DNA of 64,000 bases from Bacteroidales bacterium (GCA_017460915.1 JAFUAA010000029.1:24643-88642); one strand, 5' to 3'. Shown: positions 1-7,347, numbered from the stretch's first letter. Made by a program: numbers and translations. The notes: generated by a model not told the origin, from the letters alone.

Positions 1-877
1 CGGGATGCGAGATGTCGACTACATGCAACAAGATGTCCGACTCGCGCACTTCGTCCAACGTGGATTTGAACGACTCCACGAGATGGTGCGGCAACTTGCG
101 GATAAACCCAACCGTATCAGACAAGAGGAAAGGCAAATTCTCCACCACCACCTTGCGCACGGTGGTGTCCAAAGTGGCGAAAAGCTTGTTTTCGGTATAG
201 ACCTCCGACTTGCTCAGCAGGTTCATGATCGTGGATTTGCCCACATTGGTATAGCCCACCAAAGCCACACGGACAAGTTTGCCACGGTTTTTGCGCTGCA
301 CGGTTTTTTGCATATCAATGTCCTTCAGCTTTTCCTTCAGTAAGGCGATGCGCTCAGTAATCAAACGGCGGTCGGTCTCAATTTGGGTCTCACCTGGGCC
401 GCGCATACCGATACCGCCCCGTTGACGCTCCAAGTGGGTCCACATGCGGGTCAATCGCGGCAGAAGGTATTGGTATTGCGCCAGTTCCACCTGCGCCTTG
501 GCATGCGCTGTATGCGCATTGGAAGCGAAGATGTCCAAAATCAAGCTAGTGCGGTCGATGACGCGGCACTCCAAAGTCTGCTCCATATTGCGGGCTTGGG
601 TGGCGCTCAGCTCATCGTCGACGACGGCAATCTCTATGTTCTCCGCCTTGATGTACCGGTGAATCTCCTCCAATTTGCCCGAGCCCAAATAAGTCACGCT
701 GCTCGGATGGTCCATGACCTGCACGAAACGCGCTACGGGCACACCGCCAGCGGTTTCCAAGAGAAAAGCCAATTCGTCCAAATATTCCTCAGTGCGCTCG
801 CGGCCCTGTTGCTTCGAGGCCACGGCGACGAGGACGGCACGCTCTGGTATTTTTTCGTAGGTTATGAAGTCGCCCAT
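1..877 (-). CDS. hflX: GTPase HflX, C-terminus cut by window edge
   Basis: HflX is a ribosome-associated GTPase that splits stalled or stress-inactivated 70S ribosomes. The protein begins MGDFITYEKIPERAVLVAV and has the N-terminal HflX nucleotide-binding region (YLGSGKLEEI, VIDRTSLILDIFA), then the family hallmark GGIGMRGPGETQIETDRR around residues 170-190, then the G domain with a Walker A-like GYTNVGKSTIMN and the G3 region LLSDTVGF. The reading frame is open to base 1, so the end of the G domain and the C-terminus lie outside the window. No stop or frameshift is seen in the 292 visible codons. The next gene upstream is a toxin-antitoxin pair on the same strand. Confidence 0.93.
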   Translation of the reverse strand, partial: MGDFITYEKIPERAVLVAVASKQQGRERTEEYLDELAFLLETAGGVPVARFVQVMDHPSSVTYLGSGKLEEIHRYIKAENIEIAVVDDELSATQARNMEQTLECRVIDRTSLILDIFASNAHTAHAKAQVELAQYQYLLPRLTRMWTHLERQRGGIGMRGPGETQIETDRRLITERIALLKEKLKDIDMQKTVQRKNRGKLVRVALVGYTNVGKSTIMNLLSKSEVYTENKLFATLDTTVRKVVVENLPFLLSDTVGFIRKLPHHLVESFKSTLDEVRESDILLHVVDISHP

Positions 878-901
878 GTTTTTCCTAGTTAATGCAAAAC
901 C

Positions 902-1177
902 TCATTTATCGTCGTAATGTCCGTAAGCAGAAATCACGAGAACTACCACTTCGGTTTCGTAAATACGATAAACCATGCGGTGTTTCTTTGTGATTTCGCG
1001 ACTCCATCGTCCTTCGGGCTTGCCCTTCGACGGCACGGGGTGGCCGAGACCTGTTTTGGGATGTTCGCGAAGTTCTTCTATGAAACGCTGGGCTTTCTTG
1101 AAGGCTTTCGGTTCGCTTTTGGCCCACTTCTCCAAGCCATATCGTGCTTGTATGTCGAATTCAAGTTTATATGTCAT
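902..1177 (-). CDS. YoeB/Txe-family mRNA interferase toxin
   Basis: A 91-residue protein of the YoeB/Txe branch of the RelE superfamily, ribosome-dependent endoribonucleases that cut mRNA in the A site. Visible signature: WSREITKKHRMVY, matching the YoeB stretch with the arginine that corresponds to E. coli R65, and a C-terminal AYGHYDDK carrying the conserved His-Tyr pair (E. coli H83/Y84). By eye alignment the residue matching the catalytic-base glutamate E46 of E. coli YoeB is a valine (GLGHPVPSKG in place of a GKGKPEPLK-type segment), so full activity is uncertain. It overlaps its upstream partner by 11 bp, the usual arrangement for a toxin translated after its antitoxin. Confidence 0.88.
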   Translation of the reverse strand: MTYKLEFDIQARYGLEKWAKSEPKAFKKAQRFIEELREHPKTGLGHPVPSKGKPEGRWSREITKKHRMVYRIYETEVVVLVISAYGHYDDK

Positions 1178-1436
1178 GGCCTAAGCGTCTTAAGAATGTT
1201 GTCAAGTCCTCGTTGGGCAACATTGCCTCGCATTCGCCCCGCTCATGGGCGGCTTCGGCTCGCTCAATCATAGCATAAAACTCTTCCTTGCTCATTGCCG
1301 TTGGGTCTTCCGTCATTTCTTTGGCGACCTTGCGGATGTATTTGGCCACCCGCCTCATCATGGTCTCGTCTTCGGCAATGATGCCCATGTCGCGCCATAT
1401 CTGGGCGTTTAAGGCGTTTAGTTGTACTGCGGTCAT
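1167..1436 (-). CDS. antitoxin of YoeB/Txe-type pair
   Basis: An 89-residue protein directly upstream of and overlapping the YoeB-like toxin gene, which identifies it as the likely antitoxin. It begins MTAVQLNALNAQIWRDMG, followed by a basic, helix-rich stretch (MMRRVAKYIRKVAKEM) and an acidic C-terminal half (EEFYAMIERAEAAHERGE) of the kind that wraps around RelE-fold toxins. It does not look like a standard YefM/Phd sequence, so it may be one of the Bacteroidetes-specific partners. Antitoxins of this class usually bind their own promoter; no clear palindromic operator was recognised in front of it. Confidence 0.75.
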   Translation of the reverse strand: MTAVQLNALNAQIWRDMGIIAEDETMMRRVAKYIRKVAKEMTEDPTAMSKEEFYAMIERAEAAHERGECEAMLPNEDLTTFLRRLGHDI

Positions 1437-1511
1437 TTTTCCTTTTTTGATTTATGCCGCAAAAATAATCATTTTCGCCCACACCGCAACAATTTTCTGT
1501 CGGTCTTGTGC

Positions 1512-1532
1512 GGCTGCCGTGATACGACAGCC
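1512..1532. repeat. hairpin shared with the alaS terminator
   Basis: GGCTGCCGT-gat-ACGACAGCC forms a 9-bp stem with one mismatch and a 3-nt loop, followed by CCTACA. The same architecture (GGCTGcCAC-gat-GTGaCAGCC) recurs at 19935-19961 between alaS and the downstream gene. It lies in the upstream region of the toxin-antitoxin operon and may be a terminator or a dispersed hairpin repeat. Confidence 0.5.
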
Positions 1533-1547
1533 CTACAATTCCTTCCC

Positions 1548-1624
1548 TGTAGGGACGTACCGCGTGCGTCCGCCTCTGAACGGTGAAACGAACCGCTGGG
1601 CGGACACACGCGGTGTGTCCCTAC
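1548..1624. repeat. long palindromic repeat, TGTAGGGACG family
   Basis: About 77 bp with inverted ends: TGTAGGGACGTACCGCGTGC at the left and a near-complementary GCGGTGTGTCCCTAC at the right, with inner GTCCGCC/GGCGGAC arms around a central TGAACGGTGAAACGAACC. The outer ends resemble the 28-30-bp palindromes at 3401, 7348, 10577 and 53917, so it is probably the larger form of one dispersed intergenic repeat family. Confidence 0.6.
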
Positions 1625-1640
1625 CACCTTTTCCGTTGGA

Positions 1641-2027
1641 TTAAAAATTCAGATAAACGCCCATTCCAATGCCCTTGGTGGCCGGGCCGAAGCTGAGGGA
1701 ATCTGCTGGTGGTTGGGCGCAGTACTGGTTATAGACTTGGTAGGCGTTGTTTTTCTTTTTACTGCCAGCAATGTAAAATGGGATTGATGCCAAGGCAACT
1801 GGAGCTCCAATAGCTAGACCACCTCCTTTTAGATAACCACTCGCAATTAAACCTGTTAGTGTTAAAGTTACGCCTAATCCAACACCTGTTATTACGAGAA
1901 TATTTCCTGTTTTGATTTGCCTTGAGCCTTTCTCATAGGAATATCTTGCTTTTGGACAATTCCTTATGATTTCCAGATACTCTTCGTTAGTCAATCTCCG
2001 TCCTCCCAAAGCATAGAATTTCACCAT
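1641..2027 (-). CDS. small glycine-rich membrane protein, possibly the detached tail of the gene upstream
   Basis: An open frame that would start MVKFYALGGRRLTNEEYL and encode about 128 residues. Two hydrophobic, glycine-rich segments (around ILVITGVGLGVTLTLTGLIA and GGGLAIGAPVALASIPFYIA) are followed by SKKKNNAYQVYNQYC and an end GIGMGVYLNF, a layout common in Bacteroidetes proteins with a paired glycine-rich membrane hairpin. It overlaps the end of the CsgG/LpoB-like frame by about 40 bp in a different frame. Either it is a separate small gene or, because the upstream gene is already broken, it is the original C-terminus displaced by a frameshift. A 14-bp direct repeat (AGAAATTCTTTTCC) at 2028-2041 and 2048-2061 sits at the junction. 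Function unknown. Confidence 0.5.
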   Translation of the reverse strand: MVKFYALGGRRLTNEEYLEIIRNCPKARYSYEKGSRQIKTGNILVITGVGLGVTLTLTGLIASGYLKGGGLAIGAPVALASIPFYIAGSKKKNNAYQVYNQYCAQPPADSLSFGPATKGIGMGVYLNF

Positions 2028-2550
2028 AGAAATTCTTTTCCTTGGTAAGAAATTCTTTTCCCAACCCGACCACCTCTGGCTTTTCATCCATTAGGTTCTC
2101 GGCCAACTGACGGGCAATTCTTTCCATCAACGCGCGATAGGTCGAGCCAGAAGACTTGGCAGCTCCAGCCGTGGTCTTGATTTGGCCCGTTTCCACATCC
2201 ACGGCACGAATGTCCACATTGTATTCGTCCGTCAATAAGTTCACTGTGCCAATTAAAACGGATTCCACGCCCAAGATGCGACCCACTTGGACACATTGTT
2301 GGACGGTAAGTTCTCCCTAAAGTTTCTGTTCTTTGAGCACCTCGTACAGTTGTGTCCGCTCCACGATGTCGAACTTCTTCGTCTCGAAAAGCGTGTTGAT
2401 GAGCATGTCGCTGAGACCTTCCACCTCATTGGCGTTCACGCCCACGCCGGCCTTGAAGTCCATCACGGCGATTTTCATTTTCTTGTTTTGCGCTGTGGCC
2501 GCCATCGCGAAGGCCAACAGCAACATGATGATTAAAGATAGTTTCTTCAT
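1987..2550 (-). pseudogene. CsgG/LpoB-like lipoprotein-type gene with in-frame amber codon
   Basis: Codons 1-77 encode a signal peptide (MKKLSLIIMLLLAFAMAATAQ) and the start of a CsgG/LpoB-type domain (KIAVMDFKAG, LSDMLINTLFETKKFDIVERTQL). A TAG at 2317-2319 then interrupts the frame, which continues without shift as GELTVQQ, VGRILGVESVLIGTVNL and VDVETGQI, exactly the expected second half of the domain. Family members are periplasmic or outer-membrane lipoproteins that assemble curli-like secretion pores or activate penicillin-binding proteins; this copy has a plain signal peptide with no obvious lipobox. A glutamine codon (CAG) at the stop would give a normal-looking sequence. The frame ends after a further short stretch where another frame takes over, so the locus may be broken twice. 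It might still make a truncated 77-residue peptide. Confidence 0.7.
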
Positions 2551-2611
2551 GATTTTGATGATTTAATGAGTTATTGTTTGATTTGAATTTCTGCATTTCA
2601 AAAGGACATAA

Positions 2612-2743
2612 AAAAAAGAACCGCGAACTCTTGCCGAGACCCGAGGTCCTAGACTACCCACCAATACAAACAAGAAGTCCGCGGAATATCCACGAACATT
2701 CTCGCTTCTTTTGTATTGGTTGAAATTGTCTAGGTTTCGAATC
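2612..2743 (-). ncRNA. candidate structured small RNA, class unknown
   Basis: Read on the minus strand the segment folds into one long interrupted hairpin: GATTCGA pairs with TCGGGTC, CCTAGAC with GTCTAGG, and ACCAATACAAAAGAAG with CTTCTTGTTTGTATTGGT, separated by small asymmetric bulges; the apex also has GAAT/ATTC. The 3' end runs into GGTTCTTTTTTTT, a U-rich terminator-like tail. A Bacteroidetes-type promoter lies just upstream (next entry). The shape resembles 6S RNA, but a better 6S candidate lies beside zapA, so this is probably a different small RNA. A 61-codon open frame across it has no protein-like features. Confidence 0.55.
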
Positions 2744-2745
2744 AT

Positions 2746-2775
2746 CAAAGAAAAGCGAAAACGCTTTTATGCCAA
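2746..2775 (-). promoter_or_regulatory. promoter of the candidate small RNA
   Basis: On the minus strand TTG is followed after 19 bp by TTTCTTTG, close to the Bacteroidetes TTG-N19-TAnnTTTG promoter. Initiation would fall at about 2743, where the RNA's outer stem begins. Confidence 0.5.
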
Positions 2776-2862
2776 TATGTTGAAAATGTGTTTATTCTGT
2801 CATTCGATAGGGTTTGTTTTGTGAATTGTTGCGGCAAAAACAGGAAAAAAACATCAAAGCCC

Positions 2863-2892
2863 TTGCGGGGAACGGAAAAAGTTGTAATTTTT
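2863..2892 (+). promoter_or_regulatory. promoter-like element for a second candidate RNA
   Basis: TTG at 2863-2865, a 19-bp spacer and TAATTTTT at 2885-2892 match the Bacteroidetes promoter spacing, with one mismatch in the -7 element. It points into 2893-3002, which contains no convincing protein gene. Confidence 0.4.
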
Positions 2893-3002
2893 CGGTGTCA
2901 ATCTAAAAGGAATGGCTATCCGGGTAAGTTTCCCGCGAGGGGTAAGCCCTCACCGACACTGCCCAATGTTTAAAGAGAGCCGCCCAACAACGGCTCTTTT
3001 TA
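2893..3002 (+). ncRNA. candidate short noncoding RNA with terminator
   Basis: Downstream of a promoter-like element, CGGTGTC (2893-2899) can pair with GACACTG (2955-2961), enclosing two small hairpins (GGGTAAGTTTCCC and GAGGGGTAAGCCCTC). The segment ends in a strong terminator: AGAGCCG-8 nt-CGGCTCT followed by TTTTATT at 2976-3002. A 61-codon frame runs through it (2788-2973) but its composition is not protein-like. No known RNA family was recognised. Confidence 0.4.
2976..3002 (+). terminator. intrinsic terminator
   Basis: Seven-base-pair stem AGAGCCG/CGGCTCT with an 8-nt loop followed by a T tract. It ends the candidate RNA and abuts the stop of the convergent broken gene at 3000. Confidence 0.75.
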
Positions 3003-3387
3003 TTTGGAATACTTCTTCATAAACAAACTGTAGAAAGACCTGCTTTGCGACATCTCCCTTGAAACAGAAATACTCTTCCCGCCTTTGAACACAAGCACCT
3101 CAATCGCGCCATCGTTATGTTCAAAATGGTGTTTGATACTACGTGCTAATGAACTTGGCCTGTAATTGGGAAGAATAAACACCTTGTATCCATGCGTCAC
3201 TGCTTTTCGAGCCGCATTGAACAGATTATCATAGTCATTGCTTGCTTCACCACCTTGCTGAGAAGATATTTATTTCATTCTCAATAGGATGAAAGACATC
3301 CATTCGGGCGATCCGTTCCACTTGTCGGGAGATGTCGGCACCTTTCAGGATATGCAATTTGGCCAGTTCCGCTGCAATGTTGCCCAT
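3000..3387 (-). pseudogene. frameshifted gene of unknown function
   Basis: The first part reads MGNIAAELAKLHILKGADIS, then VERIARMDVFHPIENEINIF, and stops in frame at 3247. Shifting frame near 3255 continues it plausibly as SQQGGEASNDYDNLFNAARK, THGYKVFILPNYRPSS and VLVFKGGKSISVSREMSQ, ending KKYSK at 3000. Together this gives about 125 residues of one small soluble protein. The GYKVFILPN and VLVFKGGKSI segments faintly recall nuclease-like C-terminal toxin domains, but I cannot assign a family. A palindromic repeat lies just upstream of its start at 3401-3430, and a terminator faces its end. Confidence 0.6.
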
Positions 3388-3400
3388 TGTCGTTAGGATT

Positions 3401-3430
3401 TGTAGAGATGCAAAATTTTGCGTCTCTACA
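3401..3430. repeat. 30-bp intergenic palindrome, TGTAGAGACG family
   Basis: Left arm TGTAGAGATGCAAAA and right arm TTTTGCGTCTCTACA are complementary with a single T/G mismatch and no loop. The core GCAAAATTTTGC is the same as in the copy at 7348-7377. It sits between the end of trpS and the start of the broken gene downstream. Confidence 0.85.
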
Positions 3431-3434
3431 AGCA

Positions 3435-4427
3435 TTAATAGGGTCTAAATCCAATAATCTTCCTCACCTCGTTCAGCGTCTTCGCGGCGCTCTCGCGGGC
3501 CTTTTCGGCACCCATGCGGGCGATGCGGTCGAGGCGCTCCGTATCGGATGAGAACTCGATGATGCGCTCACGAATCGGAGCAACGGTTTTCTCCAAGTCT
3601 TCGGCCAACTGCTTCTTCATGTCGCCATAGCGGATGGAGCAGTCGTTCCATTTTTCGTCGAAGAACTTCACCGTCTCGGGCTCGCTCACGATGCTCATCA
3701 TCGTGAAGAGGTTCTGGATCACCTCGGGTTTGGGGCTGTTGGGCTCAGTCGGGCCGCTGTCGGTGACGGCGCGCATCACCTTCTTGCGCATCGTTTTCTC
3801 GTCCTCGAAGAGGTAGATGCAGTTGCCGTCGCTCTTGCCCATCTTGCCGCTGCCGTCGAGGCCAGGCACTTTGATGGCATCGCCGCCAAAGTAGTAGTTT
3901 TGTGGCTCGGGGAAGAACTCGATGCCATAGATATTGTTGAAACGGCGGGCGCACTTGCGAGCCATTTCCATGTTCTGCTCCTGGTCCTTGCCCACAGGCA
4001 CCCATTTGGCACGATGTTGCAAAATGTCGGCAGCCATCAAGGTGGGATAGGTGAACAAGCCAGCGTTCACGTTGTCAGGCTGTTGGCGAGCCTTTTCCTT
4101 GAAGGTGGTCACGCGACCGAGTTCGCCGATGTAGGCGTTCATATTGAAATAAAGATACAGTTCAATGGTCTCGGGCACGTCACTTTGGATATAAATCGTT
4201 GCCTTTTCGGGGTCGATTCCGCAGGCCAGGTATTCGGCCAAGATGGTGCGTGCCGAACGTTGTATGTTTTCCGGTTTGGGGTGCGTGGTCAGCGAATGCC
4301 AGTCGGCGATGAAGAAGTAGCAGTTATAGTCTTCCTGCATTTTCACGAAGCTGCGCACGGCGCCGTAATAGTTGCCAAGGTGGAGGTTTCCGGTGGGGCG
4401 GATGCCGCTCAATACGATGTCCTTCAT
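3435..4427 (-). CDS. trpS: tryptophanyl-tRNA synthetase
   Basis: A 330-residue class I synthetase that charges tRNA-Trp in the cytoplasm. The HIGH-type signature is seen as GNLHLGNYYGA near residue 13, the tryptophan-pocket segment as FIADWHSLTT near residue 40, the helix ADILQHRAKWVPVGKDQEQN near 133, and the KMSKS loop as SGKMGKSDGN near 195. Length and order match bacterial TrpS. It is transcribed alone from a -7 element at 4480-4487, with a palindromic repeat 4 bp beyond its stop. No anomaly seen. Confidence 0.97.
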   Translation of the reverse strand: MKDIVLSGIRPTGNLHLGNYYGAVRSFVKMQEDYNCYFFIADWHSLTTHPKPENIQRSARTILAEYLACGIDPEKATIYIQSDVPETIELYLYFNMNAYIGELGRVTTFKEKARQQPDNVNAGLFTYPTLMAADILQHRAKWVPVGKDQEQNMEMARKCARRFNNIYGIEFFPEPQNYYFGGDAIKVPGLDGSGKMGKSDGNCIYLFEDEKTMRKKVMRAVTDSGPTEPNSPKPEVIQNLFTMMSIVSEPETVKFFDEKWNDCSIRYGDMKKQLAEDLEKTVAPIRERIIEFSSDTERLDRIARMGAEKARESAAKTLNEVRKIIGFRPY

Positions 4428-4479
4428 GATATGTCGAATTGTTGATTTGTTTTTCCTATGAATTGTCTAAATGGGGTTG

Positions 4480-4487
4480 CAAAAGTA
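4480..4487 (-). promoter_or_regulatory. -7 element of trpS
   Basis: TACTTTTG followed by CAACCCC on the minus strand, about 50 bp before the trpS start, matches the Bacteroidetes TAnnTTTG element. Confidence 0.55.
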
Positions 4488-4538
4488 AGAAATTTATAGC
4501 TGCAATGGCTAAAACGTGAAAAATGATGATTTTTTCCC

Positions 4539-4546
4539 TAATTTTG
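4539..4546 (+). promoter_or_regulatory. -7 element of hutU
   Basis: TAATTTTG followed by CGGC fits the TAnnTTTG element. It lies 37 bp before the chosen ATG and inside any longer reading of the gene, which supports the downstream start. Confidence 0.6.
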
Positions 4547-4582
4547 CGGCGAAAACAAGCCAACAAACAAAATCAACATAAA

Positions 4583-6583
4583 ATGAACACACTGAACGAT
4601 TTCCAAAAAGAGATTCTTGCCGGCATCTCCGACGAACTGCCGGAAGTAAAAGAATATGACCTGAACATCAACCACGCGCCCAAGCGCAAGGACATCCTCT
4701 CCAAGGAGGAGAAGAAACTGGCCATCCGCAACGCTTTGCGTTACTTCCCGGCCAAGTTCCACAAGACGCTGGCGCCCGAATTTGCCGAGGAACTGGAGAA
4801 ATACGGCCGCATCTACATGTACCGTTTCCGTCCATCATACAAGATGTACGCCCGCCCGATTGAGGAATACCCTGCCAAATGCAAGCAGGCCGCGGCCATC
4901 ATGCTGATGATCCAGAACAACCTCGACCCCGCCGTGGCGCAACATCCGCACGAACTCATCATCTACGGTGGCAACGGCGCCATCTTCCAAAACTGGGCGC
5001 AATACCGCCTCGTGATGCAGTACCTCGCCAACATGGAGGAAGACCAAACCCTCGCCATGTACAGCGGTCACCCGATGGGTTTGTTCCCGTCGCACAAGGA
5101 CGCTCCGCGCGTGGTGGTCACCAATGGCATGATGATTCCGAACTACAGCAAACCCGACGACTGGGAGCGCTACAACGCCCTCGGCGTGACGCAATACGGC
5201 CAAATGACCGCCGGCTCATATATGTATATCGGCCCCCAAGGCATCGTCCATGGCACGACCATCACCGTTTTGAATGCAGCACGCAAGCAAGGCGGCGGCA
5301 CCGCGGGCAAACTCTTCATCACCGCGGGTTTGGGTGGCATGAGCGGTGCCCAACCCAAGGCCGGCAACATCGCCGGCGTGGTGAGTATCACCGCCGAAAT
5401 CAACCCAGCTGCCACGCAGAAACGCTATCAGCAAGGCTGGGTGGACGAGGTCCACGACAACATCGAGGAACTTTTCAAGCACGTCAACGAGAGCATCGCC
5501 AAGACGGAAGCCCGCAGCTATGCCTACCAAGGCAATGTGGTGGACCTTTGGGAATATGCCGCCGAGCATAACATCCATGTCGACCTCGGCTCCGACCAGA
5601 CCTCGTTGCACAATCCGTGGGCTGGTGGTTATTATCCTGTCGGGCAGTCGTTTGAAGAATCCAAGACGATGATGGCCGAGAATCCTGAGCTTTTCAAGGA
5701 AAAGGTGCAGGCTTCGTTACGCCGCCATGTGGCCGCCATCAACAAACTGACTGCCAAGGGCATGTACTTCTTCGACTACGGCAACGCCTTCCTGCTGCAA
5801 AGCAGCCGCTCCGGCGCCGACATCCTGAAGGCCGACGGCACCTTCCGCTATCCTTCCTACGTGCAGGACATCATGGGCCCGATGTGCTTCGACTACGGCT
5901 TCGGTCCCTTCCGCTGGGTGTGTGCTTCGGGCAAGCCTGAAGACCTCGCCGTCACCGACGACATTGCCTGCCATGTGCTGGAGACCATTGCCAGCACCGC
6001 ACCTGCCGAGATTCAGCAACAGATGCGCGACAACATCCAATGGATCCGTGGCGCGCAGGCCAACCATCTCGTGGTCGGCTCGCAAGCCCGTATCCTCTAT
6101 GCCGACTGCGAAGGCCGCACCAAGATTGCCGCCGAGTTCAACAAGGCCATCGCTGACGGCCGCCTGAGCGGTCCCGTCGTCCTCGGTCGCGACCACCATG
6201 ATGTGAGCGGTACCGACAGCCCGTTCCGCGAGACTTCCAACATCTACGACGGCTCGTCGTTCACCGCCGACATGGCCGTACAGAACGTCATCGGCGACGG
6301 TTTCCGTGGTGCCACTTGGGTGAGCATCCACAACGGTGGCGGCGTAGGCTGGGGTGAAGTCATCAACGGAGGCTTCGGTATGGTCCTTGACGGCAGCACC
6401 GATGCCGACCGCAGACTCCACAGCATGCTCCACTGGGATGTGAACAACGGCATTGCCCGCCGCAACTGGGCCCGCAACGAAGGCGCTACCTTCGCCATCA
6501 AACGCGCGATGGAGGCAGAGCCGAAACTGAAAGTCACTTTACCCAATCTCGTTAATGACGAGATCCTGGAAGGGTTGTTCTAA
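4583..6583 (+). CDS. hutU: urocanate hydratase
   Basis: Urocanase converts urocanate to imidazolonepropionate, the second step of histidine degradation, with tightly bound NAD+. The 666-residue protein begins MNTLNDFQKEILAGISDELP; a start 20 codons earlier is open but overlaps the promoter-like TAATTTTG. Typical stretches are YGGNGAIFQNWAQYRLVMQY, YSGHPMGLFPSH, FITAGLGGMSGAQPKAG and, around residues 441-449, GPFRWVCASG with the conserved active-site-region cysteine; near the end RDHHDVSGTDSPFRETSN and SIHNGGGVGWGEV are intact. The length is that of the longer Bacteroidetes form. No other histidine-utilisation gene (hutH, hutI, ftcD) is in the window, so the rest of the pathway must be elsewhere. 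pyrH follows 44 bp downstream on the same strand. Confidence 0.97.
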   Translation: MNTLNDFQKEILAGISDELPEVKEYDLNINHAPKRKDILSKEEKKLAIRNALRYFPAKFHKTLAPEFAEELEKYGRIYMYRFRPSYKMYARPIEEYPAKCKQAAAIMLMIQNNLDPAVAQHPHELIIYGGNGAIFQNWAQYRLVMQYLANMEEDQTLAMYSGHPMGLFPSHKDAPRVVVTNGMMIPNYSKPDDWERYNALGVTQYGQMTAGSYMYIGPQGIVHGTTITVLNAARKQGGGTAGKLFITAGLGGMSGAQPKAGNIAGVVSITAEINPAATQKRYQQGWVDEVHDNIEELFKHVNESIAKTEARSYAYQGNVVDLWEYAAEHNIHVDLGSDQTSLHNPWAGGYYPVGQSFEESKTMMAENPELFKEKVQASLRRHVAAINKLTAKGMYFFDYGNAFLLQSSRSGADILKADGTFRYPSYVQDIMGPMCFDYGFGPFRWVCASGKPEDLAVTDDIACHVLETIASTAPAEIQQQMRDNIQWIRGAQANHLVVGSQARILYADCEGRTKIAAEFNKAIADGRLSGPVVLGRDHHDVSGTDSPFRETSNIYDGSSFTADMAVQNVIGDGFRGATWVSIHNGGGVGWGEVINGGFGMVLDGSTDADRRLHSMLHWDVNNGIARRNWARNEGATFAIKRAMEAEPKLKVTLPNLVNDEILEGLF

Positions 6584-6627
6584 ACAATTTTGCCAACGGA
6601 AATACTGAATTACCGCATCTTAAAATT

Positions 6628-7341
6628 ATGACTATGAAATACAAAAGAGTATTGCTGAAACTCAGCGGCGAGGCCCTGATGGGCAGCCAGCCATACGGCA
6701 TCGACCCGCAACGCCTGGCCGACTATGCCGACGAAATCATCGAAGCCGCCCAGGCAGGCGTGCAAATCGGCATCGTCATCGGCGGCGGCAACATCTACCG
6801 TGGCCTGCAAGGTGCCTCGAAAGGCATGGACCGCATCCAAGGCGACTACATGGGCATGCTCGCCACCGTCATCAACTCGATGGCCATGCAATCCACCCTA
6901 CAAGGCAAAGGTCAGAAAGCCACCTTGCTGTCGGGCCTCTACATCGACCGCATCGCCGACACGATGAGCAGCGCCAAGGCCATCCGTCTGCTTGAGGAGG
7001 GCCACATCGTGGTGATGGGTGCTGGCACAGGCAATCCCTTCTTCACCACCGACACCAGCTCAGCCCTCCGCGCCGTCGAAATCAAGGCCGACATCATCCT
7101 GAAAGGCACCCGCGTTGACGGCATCTACACCGCCGACCCCGAGAAAGACCCCACCGCCACCAAGTTCGAGCACATCACTTACGATGAGGCCTACCAGCGC
7201 AACCTGAAGGTGATGGACATGACCGCCTTCACCATGTGCAAGGAAAACGACATGCCGATGTATGTCTTCGACATGAACACGCGCGGCAACCTGATGAAGG
7301 TTTTGCGTGGCGAGAATATCGGAACATTGGTGACGAAATAA
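6628..7341 (+). CDS. pyrH: UMP kinase
   Basis: Hexameric bacterial uridylate kinase of the amino-acid-kinase fold, phosphorylating UMP to UDP with ATP. The 237 residues begin MTMKYKRVLLKLSGEALMG; a second ATG two codons in is equally possible. Visible motifs: LLKLSGEAL (phosphate loop), VIGGGNIYRG near residue 51, MGMLATVINSMAMQ near 75, GTGNPFFTTDTSSALRA near 133 (UMP and phosphate contacts), and ILKGTRVDGIYTADP near 157. The length is standard. In many bacteria pyrH lies next to frr; here frr is 2.6 kb downstream, with a glycosyltransferase and a broken outer-membrane gene in between. Confidence 0.97.
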   Translation: MTMKYKRVLLKLSGEALMGSQPYGIDPQRLADYADEIIEAAQAGVQIGIVIGGGNIYRGLQGASKGMDRIQGDYMGMLATVINSMAMQSTLQGKGQKATLLSGLYIDRIADTMSSAKAIRLLEEGHIVVMGAGTGNPFFTTDTSSALRAVEIKADIILKGTRVDGIYTADPEKDPTATKFEHITYDEAYQRNLKVMDMTAFTMCKENDMPMYVFDMNTRGNLMKVLRGENIGTLVTK

Positions 7342-7347
7342 TTCATA

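Noticed and set aside
383-892. Plus-strand open frame opposite hflX
   Set aside because: It is the antisense of the HflX N-terminal domain, which carries the family signature on the minus strand.
2563-2973. Two short open frames of about 61 codons on opposite strands
   Set aside because: They coincide with the hairpins of the candidate RNAs, and their residues show no protein-like pattern.
4523-4582. N-terminal extension of urocanate hydratase
   Set aside because: The 20 extra codons contain the promoter-like TAATTTTG and do not resemble the family's N-terminus.
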